Positions 38,244-47,803 of a stretch of DNA of 64,000 bases are shown here, in pieces (within the stretch, counting starts at the first letter, position 1; each line of letters opens with the position of its first letter). The notes under the pieces were generated by a model, which worked only from the letters and a program-made list of their open reading frames with translations, was not told the origin of the DNA and did not search any database. The stretch comes from Candidatus Gastranaerophilales bacterium (lineage in GTDB: Bacteria; Cyanobacteriota; Vampirovibrionia; Gastranaerophilales; Gastranaerophilaceae): NCBI GenBank assembly GCA_947624645.1, contig CANQLG010000001.1, positions 50,150 through 114,149 of the forward strand, written 5' to 3'. Both the position numbers and the translations under genes were made by a program.

Positions 38244-40385
38244 ATGGAAAGTGTAGATTCGAAAGAACTTTTTGTTATCAAAAAAGACGGCACAAAAGAA
38301 AAATTTGATGTTCAAAAAGTTGTTAATGCCGTAAAAAAATCGGCAAGACGTGTTTTAATTGATTTTACGGAAGAACAAATCAATAAAATATGTTCTATTG
38401 TTGAAGAAGAAGCTAAAAACATGGGACATAACGAAATCTACATTCAAGAAATGCATAATATAGTTGAGCAAGCTTTAGAAAACGTTAACCATAAAGTTTG
38501 TGAAAGTTACAGAAATTATCGTAATTATAAACAAGATTTTGTAAGAATGCTTGATAAAGTTTATCAGGAAAGCCAAAAAATTATGTATATCGGAGATAAA
38601 GAAAACTCAAACTCCGACTCGGCTTTAGTTTCAACAAAACGTTCTTTAATATTTAATCAGTTAAACAAAGAACTTTATAAAAAGTTTTTCTTAACAGTAG
38701 AAGATTTGCAAGCAATTCGTGACGGTTATATATATATACACGATATGTCTGCAAGACGTGATACAATGAACTGCTGTTTATTTGATGTAGCAGAGGTATT
38801 AAAGGGCGGATTTGAAATGGGCAACCTTTGGTACAATGAACCGAAAACTTTAGCTGTTGCATTTGATGTTATCGGTGATATTGTTATGGCCGCTGCAAGT
38901 CAGCAATATGGCGGTTTTACGGTTCCCGAGGTTGATAAATTACTTGCTCCTTATGCTGAAAAAACATATAATAAGCAATATGAACGTTATATATCAATGG
39001 GGCTAAACTTTGAACAGGCAAGAAAAGAAGCTCTAAATGATGTTCAAACCGATTTTGACCAAGGTTTCCAAGGCTGGGAATATAAATTTAACACCGTAGC
39101 TTCATCTAGAGGCGATTATCCGTTTATAACAATCACCTTTGGTTTAGGTACAAGCGAATATGAGAAAATGGCTTCAATATCGGCATTGAATACAAGAAAG
39201 AACGGACAAGGCAAAAAAGAATGCAAAAAACCTGTTCTGTTCCCGAAATTAGTTTTCTTATATGATAAAGAATTACACGGAAAAGGCGGTGTATTGGAAG
39301 ACGTATTTGAAGCAGGATTAGAATGCTCTCAACGTTCAATGTATCCCGACTGGTTAAGTTTAACCGGTGACGGTTATGTCGCAAGTATGTATAAAAAATA
39401 CGGCAGAGTCGTATCTCCTATGGGATGCAGAGCTTTCTTATCACCTTGGTATGAAAAAGGCGGAATGAAGCCTGCTGATGAAAATGATAAACCTATATTT
39501 GTTGGAAGATTTAATATAGGTGCTATTAGTCTGCATTTACCCATGATTTATGCCAAGGCTAAAAAAGAAAGCAAAGATTTTTATGAAGTTTTGGATTACT
39601 ACCTGCAATTAATCAGAAAAATTCATATAAGAACTTATGATTATTTAGGAGAAATGAGAGCTTCAACAAATCCTTTGGCATACTGTGAGGGCGGATTCTA
39701 TGGCGGACACTTGGGATTCCACGATAAAATTAAACCGCTTCTTAAGGCTGCAACAGCTTCATTTGGTATAACAGCATTAAATGAACTTCAGGAAATTCAT
39801 AACGGTAAATCGCTGGTTGAAGACGGTCAATTTGCTGTTGAAGTTATGGAATATATAAATAAGCGAGTAAATGAGTTTAAAGAAGAAGACGGAAACCTTT
39901 ATGCACTATATGGTACACCGGCAGAAAGCTTATGCGGACTTCAGGTTAAACAATTCCGTGAAAAATACGGAATTGTACCTAAAGTTTCTGACAGAGGATA
40001 TGTATCAAACAGTTTCCATTGCCATGTTACGGAAAATATAACACCTATTGAAAAGCAAGATTTGGAAAACAGATTTTGGAATCTGATGAACGGCGGTAAA
40101 ATTCAATATGTTAAATATCCGATTTCATACAATAAAGAAGCAATCAGAACTTTGATTGAACGAGCAATGGATATGGGATTTTATGAGGGTGTAAATTTAT
40201 CGTTATCGTACTGTGATGATTGTGGTCATCAGGAATTGAATATGGATGTTTGCCCCAAATGTGGCAGCAGAAATTTGACAAAAATAGACAGGATGAACGG
40301 TTATCTTTCTTACTCAAGAGTAAAAGGTGATACTCGTCTTAACGAAGCAAAAATGGAAGAGATAAAAGACAGAGTAAGTATGTAA
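38244..40385 (+). CDS. nrdD: Anaerobic ribonucleoside-triphosphate reductase NrdD
   Basis: A 713-residue class III reductase making dNTPs without oxygen through a glycyl radical. An N-terminal ATP-cone (about 5-95) provides allosteric control. The zinc site near the C-terminus is CDDCGHQ and CPKCGS, and the radical Gly is in RMNGYL close to the end. The ATG at 38244 follows GGTGAGGAG; a GTG five codons upstream lies inside this ribosome site. nrdG follows after two bases. Its presence supports an anaerobic lifestyle. Confidence 0.97.
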   Translation: MESVDSKELFVIKKDGTKEKFDVQKVVNAVKKSARRVLIDFTEEQINKICSIVEEEAKNMGHNEIYIQEMHNIVEQALENVNHKVCESYRNYRNYKQDFVRMLDKVYQESQKIMYIGDKENSNSDSALVSTKRSLIFNQLNKELYKKFFLTVEDLQAIRDGYIYIHDMSARRDTMNCCLFDVAEVLKGGFEMGNLWYNEPKTLAVAFDVIGDIVMAAASQQYGGFTVPEVDKLLAPYAEKTYNKQYERYISMGLNFEQARKEALNDVQTDFDQGFQGWEYKFNTVASSRGDYPFITITFGLGTSEYEKMASISALNTRKNGQGKKECKKPVLFPKLVFLYDKELHGKGGVLEDVFEAGLECSQRSMYPDWLSLTGDGYVASMYKKYGRVVSPMGCRAFLSPWYEKGGMKPADENDKPIFVGRFNIGAISLHLPMIYAKAKKESKDFYEVLDYYLQLIRKIHIRTYDYLGEMRASTNPLAYCEGGFYGGHLGFHDKIKPLLKAATASFGITALNELQEIHNGKSLVEDGQFAVEVMEYINKRVNEFKEEDGNLYALYGTPAESLCGLQVKQFREKYGIVPKVSDRGYVSNSFHCHVTENITPIEKQDLENRFWNLMNGGKIQYVKYPISYNKEAIRTLIERAMDMGFYEGVNLSLSYCDDCGHQELNMDVCPKCGSRNLTKIDRMNGYLSYSRVKGDTRLNEAKMEEIKDRVSM

Positions 40386-40387
40386 CA

Positions 40388-40900
40388 ATGAATTATCACA
40401 ATATTACAAAAGATGACATGTTAAATGGAGATGGTTTAAGAGTCGTACTGTGGGTTGCAGGCTGCAACCACCAGTGCGACGAATGTCAAAACCCCATAAC
40501 TTGGGATATAACAGGCGGACTGCCTTTTGATGAAAAAGCCGAAGAAGAATTGTTTGAAGCATTAGCAAAACCGCATATTTCAGGTATTACTTTTTCGGGC
40601 GGTGATCCTTTGCATCCTTTTAACCGCAGTGAAACTTTCAGACTTATGCGTAAAGTTAAAGAACTTTATCCTGAAAAAACAGTTTGGGTTTATACGGGAT
40701 TTTTATGGGAAGAATTTAAACAAAATCCAAAAATGAAATATATTGATGTTTTGGTTGACGGAAGATTTGTTAAATCTTTAAAAGATGACCAATTGTGTTG
40801 GTGCGGAAGTTCCAATCAAAGAATTATTGACGTCCAAAAAACATTAGCTGCAGGTGAAGTTGTTCTTCATTATGACAACAATAAAAAGAAAAAATCATAA
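40388..40900 (+). CDS. nrdG: Anaerobic ribonucleotide reductase activating protein NrdG
   Basis: A 170-residue radical-SAM activase that installs the glycyl radical on NrdD. The cluster-binding motif is C-x3-C-x2-C in CNHQCDECQN (about residues 26-35), and FSGGDPLHP is the SAM-binding GGE-like motif. It is co-transcribed with nrdD. Its stop overlaps the convergent acyltransferase stop by six bases. Confidence 0.97.
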   Translation: MNYHNITKDDMLNGDGLRVVLWVAGCNHQCDECQNPITWDITGGLPFDEKAEEELFEALAKPHISGITFSGGDPLHPFNRSETFRLMRKVKELYPEKTVWVYTGFLWEEFKQNPKMKYIDVLVDGRFVKSLKDDQLCWCGSSNQRIIDVQKTLAAGEVVLHYDNNKKKKS

Positions 40901-41551
40901 ACTATCTTTTTTCTTATGCGTTATATAAAGTTCTTGGACAATATTTCTTATTTTGTCCGTAAATGATTTTGTTGAGGTATTATCATAGCATATAGGGTCT
41001 GAAATATAGATATCCGAAATAAACGGAACTAAAATTGCATCTATTTTGGGAAGAATTTTATCGGGGCCGTTTATGTATATTGGGATTATGGGTACATTAG
41101 GGTTCATAGAGGCAATATGAGCAATGCCTGTTTTAAATTCAAGCAAAGTATTATCTTCACCTCTTGTACCTTCAGGATAAATAATTACGATATGATTATT
41201 TTTCAAAGCTTCATTAACATCTTTAAACAAGATTTCTTTTGTGACTCTTTTAAATTTGCGTTTTATGGGGATGATGTCAATTAGGGTTTTAAATAAAAAT
41301 GACTTAAATTTAGTATCGCAAAAATAATCTTCCGCCGCTAAAGGGTGAATTTTAAGTATGGTTGATATCGGAAATAAACTCATCAGAATAAGTGTATCCA
41401 AATGAGAGTTATGATTTGCCGCTATAATAAACGGGCCTGTTTTGGGTAATTTTTCCATTCCTCTTGCATTAATTCCCAGCGCCCAAAAGACAAAAGGTTT
41501 TACTATAAATAAGAAAAATATAAATTTTATGAAATTATTTTTGTTCAACAT
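40895..41551 (-). CDS. PlsC-family lysophospholipid acyltransferase
   Basis: A 218-residue acyltransferase with an N-terminal membrane helix, the H-x4-D motif in NHNSHLD near residue 47, and YPEGTRG near residue 125. It is the last gene of a four-gene operon (CDP-alcohol transferase-flavodoxin, methyltransferase, cdsA, plsC). It presumably makes phosphatidic acid or an acylated lipid intermediate for the same pathway. Three bases separate it from cdsA. Confidence 0.92.
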   Translation of the reverse strand: MLNKNNFIKFIFFLFIVKPFVFWALGINARGMEKLPKTGPFIIAANHNSHLDTLILMSLFPISTILKIHPLAAEDYFCDTKFKSFLFKTLIDIIPIKRKFKRVTKEILFKDVNEALKNNHIVIIYPEGTRGEDNTLLEFKTGIAHIASMNPNVPIIPIYINGPDKILPKIDAILVPFISDIYISDPICYDNTSTKSFTDKIRNIVQELYITHKKKDSL

Positions 41552-41554
41552 GCT

Positions 41555-42505
41555 TTAATATAGTATTCCTATCTTATAAAAGTATGCAATATAGTGGAAA
41601 AACATTGGGACAGTGAATATCATACTGTCAAGTCTATCCAAAATTCCGCCGTGACCGGGTAGTAGTGAACCCGTATCTTTAACACCCATATCACGCTTTA
41701 TTGCAGACATTGTAATATCTCCGAAAAATCCTAAAACAGAGATAATTGCGCCTATAATAAAAGCTTCAATGTAAGATAAAGGGGTAAGCAAGTGTGATAA
41801 AGCGCAAGACAATACAGCTGTTGAAATTACTCCGCCGATTAACCCTTCCCAAGTTTTATTGGGGCTTACGTTAGGTGTTATTTTATGTTTTCCGCATGTT
41901 TTACCGCACAAATACTGCATAAAGTCATTTGATATTGTCATTATGAGTATATATAATAATAAACCCAAGGCGCCTCCCGTGTTATTTATTTCATCAGGAA
42001 TTGAAAAATATACTGCAAAATATCCGATTGCGTATACGCATGTCATTAATCCCCAGTGTATTGTGCCGCAAGATTTTAAAAAACCTTCGGTATCACCTAT
42101 TATTACCATTCTTAACGGAATCAGGATAAATAAATACATCGGAATAAATAAATAAAACATTGTTATCCAGCCTATATATATAAAATAAAACTGTATCGGG
42201 ATGCTTAAATACGCCCATAACAAAACTCTTCTGTCTGAACGTCTTGTAGGTATCATTGAGAAAAATTCTTTTAATGCCAAATAACTTATCAGCATTATAA
42301 AAAATACGGCCGATAATCTATTAAACCCGAATGCCAAAGTAAATAAAATTACTATTATCCAGAATGATTTCATTCTGGTTTTAAAATTTGTTGTATCTTT
42401 TTTTAAAAAACCTAAAATATATGCACTTAGGGTAATAAGGAATAATACCGCATATAAAATTATGATGCATAATTTAACATTGCTGGTCAGATAAATGTTT
42501 TCCAT
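41555..42505 (-). CDS. Phosphatidate cytidylyltransferase (CdsA/YnbB family)
   Basis: A 316-residue membrane enzyme with about eight helices that makes CDP-diacylglycerol from phosphatidate and CTP. The signature lies at the C-terminus: GDITMSAIKRDMGVKDTGSL followed by PGHGGILDRLDS. Membership in this operon suggests it is a dedicated copy like E. coli YnbB rather than the housekeeping CdsA. I cannot prove this without the rest of the genome. Confidence 0.93.
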   Translation of the reverse strand: MENIYLTSNVKLCIIILYAVLFLITLSAYILGFLKKDTTNFKTRMKSFWIIVILFTLAFGFNRLSAVFFIMLISYLALKEFFSMIPTRRSDRRVLLWAYLSIPIQFYFIYIGWITMFYLFIPMYLFILIPLRMVIIGDTEGFLKSCGTIHWGLMTCVYAIGYFAVYFSIPDEINNTGGALGLLLYILIMTISNDFMQYLCGKTCGKHKITPNVSPNKTWEGLIGGVISTAVLSCALSHLLTPLSYIEAFIIGAIISVLGFFGDITMSAIKRDMGVKDTGSLLPGHGGILDRLDSMIFTVPMFFHYIAYFYKIGILY

Positions 42506-42517
42506 TTAAAACCTCTT

Positions 42518-43324
42518 TTATATTTTTTTTGCCAAAATAACGGGGTAGTGCCCTTTTTCATCAGACCTGTTTAAAATAACGGTAAAGCCAAGTTCTTTTA
42601 GAATCGAATTAATAATATTCATATCCCATGTGACCATTTTAAGCTGATGATTATTAAAATCTTTAAAAATTTTATTTGTAAGACTTAAAGCAGAATGCCC
42701 TGCCTGTATTGAAAATACAAAATATCCGTTTACCGGTAAAGCGTTATAAATTAAAGACATTGATTTTCTTATAACATTTTCATCGTCAAACCAATCATAA
42801 AATCCCGAAGCAACTATAATATCGGGTTTTTTATCAAATTGAAAATCATTTTCTTCAAGCGCATTGGCACTTTTGTATTCAATATCAATACCTCTTGATT
42901 TTGCGGTTTCTTTTGCTTCCAAAAGCCATCTTATATCTAAATCTCTTATTTCAGCAGTTACGTTTTGTCCTTTAAAAGCTTCCAAAGTTTCTATTATATA
43001 TCTGGCAGGCCCTGAAGCAACATCTAAAATTCTTGCCTCTCCTTTTTCTTTTAATGTTAAGTTTACCGCTTCTTTGAGATTTAAAACAAGATTGTTTTTT
43101 CTGTTCCTGACATCTTGCCATCCGGGATGTTCAAGGTATATTTTATCAATAATTTTTCCTATAAATAATTTCCCTGTCGGCTCATTTTTATAAATATAAT
43201 CAAGCATTTTGCCTGAGGTAAACCCCTCTTTTTGGGCAAGCGATATGCCGCTGCTTAATTTTCCCAAAGTATCGACTACTATTTTTAATGCACCTATTTG
43301 TATATTCTCAATAAACTTATTCAT
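42518..43324 (-). CDS. SAM-dependent methyltransferase (YnbC C-terminal-like, Methyltransf_20 type)
   Basis: A 268-residue class I methyltransferase with the SAM motif ILDVASGPARYI near residue 103 and the acidic loop RDLDIRWLLEAKE. The later segment VASGFYDWFDDENVIRKSMSLIYNALPVNGYFVFS matches the pattern I recall for the methyltransferase half of E. coli YnbC. Start and stop overlap as TAATG with the upstream CDP-alcohol transferase gene, so translation is coupled. It may methylate a lipid head group or its precursor. Confidence 0.82.
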   Translation of the reverse strand: MNKFIENIQIGALKIVVDTLGKLSSGISLAQKEGFTSGKMLDYIYKNEPTGKLFIGKIIDKIYLEHPGWQDVRNRKNNLVLNLKEAVNLTLKEKGEARILDVASGPARYIIETLEAFKGQNVTAEIRDLDIRWLLEAKETAKSRGIDIEYKSANALEENDFQFDKKPDIIVASGFYDWFDDENVIRKSMSLIYNALPVNGYFVFSIQAGHSALSLTNKIFKDFNNHQLKMVTWDMNIINSILKELGFTVILNRSDEKGHYPVILAKKI

Positions 43325-44412
43325 TATTTAATCCTTTCATATAATTTTTGCCCGAATAAATATACATCAAGCAAATCATTTTCATCAGGATGATTTTTAT
43401 ATGTTTTTGCTATTGAATGATAGCCTTTTATATTTATGGACGATAAAGGCTTTTTATTTAATTTTGCAGTAAAATATTTTATACATTTTTTGTTTGAAAA
43501 CCACCTTTTTACAGGTAAACCCGAGGTCATAACAAGAGCATACTCTTTTATATTATGATTATCTTCAAGAAAATTAATCATATCAGGCGGCATAATTCTT
43601 CTTCCGAGGTGAGGAACTGCAAGAATTACAAGATCATATTCGGATAAGTCTTTATTATTAAGTGATTTAACATTTATTGATTCACATAACAGTGCCTGTG
43701 ATACTTCATTAGCAGCTTTTTCCGTATTTCCGGTTTGAGAATCATATATAACAATAATTTTTTTGCTAATGTTTCTGTATTTAATCCAGTCAAGTTTTGC
43801 ACATTCTTTAAGCTGTGCCTTAAGCCTGTTAAATACCGTAACTTGTCCAAGAATAATAAATAAAATCATTAACCATTCAAAATAATTTAGAGAATATAAT
43901 TTCCCGATTTTACCTGTTAAACTGCAATATTCAAGTATAGAAAAAATCATAACAAGGATAAGTCGTTCCACTTTTCCTAAGGGGCCTTGATGCTGCCAAT
44001 TTGCACCGATTGCTTTTGAAAGCATACCTGTATAACTTACCAAAAACATTGATGCCATTGCTGCCATACCTAAATATGTATTGCATAATGAGGATATTGA
44101 GATCCCCATTAATATAAATATGTCCGAATATCTGTCAGGTAAAGCATTAACTATCTCGCCTTTTAATCTTAAATTTCCCCGTTCAATTGCTATAACACCG
44201 TCTATTGTATTTAATGTCATTCTGAATAAAGTTAATATAACTGAAATTATCAATAAATATGGTTTATCAGGTGCCCAAACATAACAAAACGCAGTAATTA
44301 ACGCTATAAAAGTTGCCAAATATCCCAAAATATCAGGGTCAATAAATTTAATTTTTTTTGCTAAAGGCAATAAAATCTTCCGATACGGATACTTCAATAA
44401 ATATAAAGCCAT
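43324..44412 (-). CDS. CDP-alcohol phosphatidyltransferase fused to a flavodoxin domain
   Basis: About 362 residues. Residues 1-205 form a membrane-embedded CDP-alcohol phosphatidyltransferase with the active-site string N-x2-D-G-x2-A and then G-x3-N-x3-D. The Asn residues replace two of the usual Asp, as I recall for E. coli YnbA. Residues about 215-362 form a flavodoxin-like domain with the FMN-phosphate loop SQTGNTEKAA. I know of no such fusion. The ATG at 44412 follows GGGAGAGGGAG; the in-frame TTG upstream is not needed. It is the first gene of the lipid operon. Confidence 0.88.
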   Translation of the reverse strand: MALYLLKYPYRKILLPLAKKIKFIDPDILGYLATFIALITAFCYVWAPDKPYLLIISVILTLFRMTLNTIDGVIAIERGNLRLKGEIVNALPDRYSDIFILMGISISSLCNTYLGMAAMASMFLVSYTGMLSKAIGANWQHQGPLGKVERLILVMIFSILEYCSLTGKIGKLYSLNYFEWLMILFIILGQVTVFNRLKAQLKECAKLDWIKYRNISKKIIVIYDSQTGNTEKAANEVSQALLCESINVKSLNNKDLSEYDLVILAVPHLGRRIMPPDMINFLEDNHNIKEYALVMTSGLPVKRWFSNKKCIKYFTAKLNKKPLSSINIKGYHSIAKTYKNHPDENDLLDVYLFGQKLYERIK

Positions 44413-44531
44413 TTTACATACTCCCTCTCCCTTTTTAGGATACAATTTTTTTTAGTTTTTTACAAGGGAATTATTGTTTAATTTTTTTTCGATTCTATAA
44501 TAAAATATATAAAAATATAAAAGGAGCCTTA

Positions 44532-46277
44532 ATGGATTATAGTATTTGTAAAGATGAACATCCAAGACAAACCGTAAAAAAAATAAAAAATATTCTGAAT
44601 AACATCGGCATTTATACTAAAGAAAAAATTACAAATTTTGATTATACAAAAAAAAATGCACCAAGATCAGTTCGTATATATGTCAATGAATATAAAATCG
44701 GTTCAAACGGTAAAGGCAGTAATTATATAAACAGCCGAGCAAGTGGTTATGCCGAATTTATGGAAAGACTTCAAAACGGATTTATTTATGCATTTAATTT
44801 AAGAAATAAAGAATTTTTGTATGCTCCGGATGAAATATATTACGGAACTGATGAATTATTGCATAGTGAAATTATCAAACATTATTCTGATAAATCTTTT
44901 GTAAAGTTATTAGCTGCAATTAATAATAATAATAAAACGGTAATGTTGCCTTTTTATAGTGTAAAAGAAAAAAAAGAAGTTTACCTCCCGATAGAAATGA
45001 TTCAAATTTTGCAGCAATCAAATGGTATGGCGGCAGGTAATACTTTAGAAGAAGCAATTGTTCAAGGTCTATCTGAAATATGTGAAAGATATTCAATGAA
45101 ATATGTTATAAAGAACAGGATTATAATGCCGGATGTGCCAGAAAATGAATATATGCAATATGACAGAATCAGAGGAATGATTGAATATATTGAATCATTA
45201 GGATTTAAAATAACAATAAAAGATGCTTCTTTAGGGAAAAATTTACCTGTTGTAGCAGCAGTTTTAGAAGATTTTAAAAATGATAAGATGTTTATAAAAT
45301 TCGGTTCTCATCCTAAATTCCCTATAGCGGTTGAAAGACTAATTACAGAGTTTTTGCAAGGGGTTAATATTGATATTAACGGTGAAAATGAATTAAAAAA
45401 TTATATTATGGTTTCAGGCTGTTTAGAAAATTATTCTCAGACTGTTTTTGAAATTTTTCATACTCACTCAGGCTGTATAAATATTAAAAGTAATCTGGCT
45501 GATTTATTTAAACAAAATAATGCCAAATATAAATATACCCCCAGTTCATTTTTACAGGATTTTAATAATAATGATAATAAAAAAATTTTAAAATTTTTAT
45601 TGAAAAATATAAAGCCGCTCTCAAATGATAATATTTATATAAGAGATGTATCATATTTAGGATTTCCTTCCATATATATTTATATTCCGTCTATGTCTAT
45701 ACTTAATGAAACAAATATATGCGAATTAAAACAAATACAAGAAATATTAAATTTATTTGAGTCAAATATATTAAAAGACTCTACTAATGTCGATAAATTA
45801 CTCAATATGACTAATCAATATATATTAAAGTACGGTTATAATAATTTATATAATACATTTATTGACTTAATCAGTTTTAGAATTTTATTATTATATTCTA
45901 TATTGAAGAATGATAAAGAAATGATAAATTTATATATGGATTTATCTCGGTGTTATAGTCTTAAGTTTAGTTCACGACAAAGGAAGATTGATAATATAAT
46001 TGAAGATTATTTTAAAATAAAAGAATCTGAACATAATACAGATAAAATAAATGAACAATTATTAAAAAAATATAACGAAGAAGATGTTAATTATGTTTTG
46101 AAAATTTTAAATTTATTATCGATAAACATAATAACTGATTTATTGAATAATAAATTTAATCAATTTAAACAAGAGATAAAATCCCCAAACCAAGAATTTG
46201 AAATAATAAGAGAAAATTTAATAAAAGCATATAAAAATAATATAAAGAACCAAAATAACTTAAAAAATATAATCTAA
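44532..46277 (+). CDS. ycaO: YcaO-domain protein, E. coli YcaO type
   Basis: A 581-residue protein, matching the size of E. coli YcaO (586). Conserved stretches are LQQSNGMAAGNTLEEAIVQG with LSEICERY, the KDASLGKNLPVVAAVL segment, and FGSHPKFPIAVERLITEFLQG. YcaO enzymes use ATP to activate backbone amides. The E. coli-type protein assists RimO in beta-methylthiolation of ribosomal protein S12. No leader peptide, azoline partner or transporter lies nearby, so a natural-product cluster is unlikely. RBS AAGGAG. The gene is especially A/T- and Asn-rich in its C-terminal third. Confidence 0.88.
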   Translation: MDYSICKDEHPRQTVKKIKNILNNIGIYTKEKITNFDYTKKNAPRSVRIYVNEYKIGSNGKGSNYINSRASGYAEFMERLQNGFIYAFNLRNKEFLYAPDEIYYGTDELLHSEIIKHYSDKSFVKLLAAINNNNKTVMLPFYSVKEKKEVYLPIEMIQILQQSNGMAAGNTLEEAIVQGLSEICERYSMKYVIKNRIIMPDVPENEYMQYDRIRGMIEYIESLGFKITIKDASLGKNLPVVAAVLEDFKNDKMFIKFGSHPKFPIAVERLITEFLQGVNIDINGENELKNYIMVSGCLENYSQTVFEIFHTHSGCINIKSNLADLFKQNNAKYKYTPSSFLQDFNNNDNKKILKFLLKNIKPLSNDNIYIRDVSYLGFPSIYIYIPSMSILNETNICELKQIQEILNLFESNILKDSTNVDKLLNMTNQYILKYGYNNLYNTFIDLISFRILLLYSILKNDKEMINLYMDLSRCYSLKFSSRQRKIDNIIEDYFKIKESEHNTDKINEQLLKKYNEEDVNYVLKILNLLSINIITDLLNNKFNQFKQEIKSPNQEFEIIRENLIKAYKNNIKNQNNLKNII

Positions 46278-46329
46278 CTTTTATGTTTATTATAAAATTA
46301 AAATATAAACATGAAATTTGGAGAGTAAA

Positions 46330-47799
46330 ATGGACGAAATAAGGGTTAGAATAGCACCGTCACCAAGCGGAAATCTTCACATAGGAACAGCAAGAACTGC
46401 ATTATTTAATTATTTGTTTGCGAAAAAAAATAACGGCAAATATGTATTGAGAATAGAAGATACGGATGCGGAAAGAACAAGTCAGGCATATATAGATAAT
46501 ATCTTTGACAGCTTAAAAGCGTTGGGATTAAATTGGGATGAGGGGCCTGATGTCGGCGGTCAATACGGACCCTATACTCAGTCTGAAAGATTTGATATTT
46601 ATCCTAAATATGTACGTGAACTTTTGGATAAGGGATTTGCTTATGAGTGTTTTTGTACTCCCGAAGAACTTGAAGCTGAAAAAGAATTAGCTACTCAAGA
46701 AAAAAGAGCTTATGTTTATTCTAAAAAATGTGAAAATTTAACTGAAGAACAAAAAGCTGAATTAAGAGCGCAAGGCAGAAAACCCGCAATCCGTTTTTCG
46801 GTTGAAAAAGCAAGAAAAGCATTCCACGATAGCCCAGTTATTCATTTTGAAGATATGGTAAAAGGTGATCTCCATCAAGATACAAGTTTGATAGGTGATT
46901 TTGTAATAATGAAATCAAACGGCTCACCTACTTACAATTTTGCTGTTGTAATTGATGATATGCTGATGAAAATATCTCATATTATTAGAGGCGAAGACCA
47001 TATTTCAAATACTTTTAAACAAATACTTATATATGAAGCGTTGGGTGCAGAAGTGCCAAAATTCGGGCATTTGGGGATGATTCTGGCACCCGATAGAAGC
47101 AAGCTTTCTAAACGCCATGGGGCTACTGCTGTATCGGAATTTGTTGAAAAAGGCTATTTAACGGAGGCTTTACTTAACTTTGTTGCCTTATTAGGCTGGG
47201 CTCCCTCTGATGGCGTTGAAATAAAAACTTTAGATGAAATAGCTCAAGATTTTAGGATAAATGAAGTATCATCTTCCAATTCGATTTTTGAATATGACAA
47301 ACTTAATTGGATGAACGGTCAATATATTAAAAAAATGGATATTAAAGAGCTTACTCAAAAAGCTAAGCCGTTTTTAAATAAATATGACCTTTCGGAATTA
47401 ACGGAATCTCAACTTGAAAAAGTTATAGCCGCAACTCGTGAACCTATTACCATTTTATCCGATTTAACCAACGATGTTGCATATTTCTTCGGTAAAGATA
47501 TTCAATATGAAGAAGGTGTTAAAGAAAAAAATATTGATACCGAGCAAGCTCAAAATATACTTAAATATTTTGATTCTCAGCTTGAGGGCTATGATTTTGA
47601 TAATGAAGAAAAACTTCATGAGCAGCTGGCTGATTTTAGAACTTATTTTAAAGAAAAATACTCTATCAAGCCAAAAGAAACAATGTGGACAATAAGAGCC
47701 GCTTTGACAGGCAGAACCCACGGTGCCGATATGGGAGTTATTCTTGAAATATTAGGCAAGGATAAAGTAAAATATCGTATAGAAAAAGCAATAGTTTAA
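46330..47799 (+). CDS. gltX: Glutamyl-tRNA synthetase
   Basis: A 489-residue class I synthetase charging tRNA(Glu), and in many such bacteria also tRNA(Gln). The HIGH-type motif HIGTART is at residues 17-23 and the KMSKS-type motif KLSKRHG near 257. The zinc-region cysteines CFC are kept. The ATG at 46330 follows GGAGAG; a TTG within that ribosome site is not the start. The GT2 gene follows after four bases. Confidence 0.97.
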   Translation: MDEIRVRIAPSPSGNLHIGTARTALFNYLFAKKNNGKYVLRIEDTDAERTSQAYIDNIFDSLKALGLNWDEGPDVGGQYGPYTQSERFDIYPKYVRELLDKGFAYECFCTPEELEAEKELATQEKRAYVYSKKCENLTEEQKAELRAQGRKPAIRFSVEKARKAFHDSPVIHFEDMVKGDLHQDTSLIGDFVIMKSNGSPTYNFAVVIDDMLMKISHIIRGEDHISNTFKQILIYEALGAEVPKFGHLGMILAPDRSKLSKRHGATAVSEFVEKGYLTEALLNFVALLGWAPSDGVEIKTLDEIAQDFRINEVSSSNSIFEYDKLNWMNGQYIKKMDIKELTQKAKPFLNKYDLSELTESQLEKVIAATREPITILSDLTNDVAYFFGKDIQYEEGVKEKNIDTEQAQNILKYFDSQLEGYDFDNEEKLHEQLADFRTYFKEKYSIKPKETMWTIRAALTGRTHGADMGVILEILGKDKVKYRIEKAIV

Positions 47800-47803
47800 A
47801 GTA

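Noticed and set aside
44532..46277. RiPP/azoline natural-product cluster around the YcaO gene
   Set aside because: The protein is E. coli YcaO-like, and no precursor peptide, dehydrogenase or transporter lies nearby.
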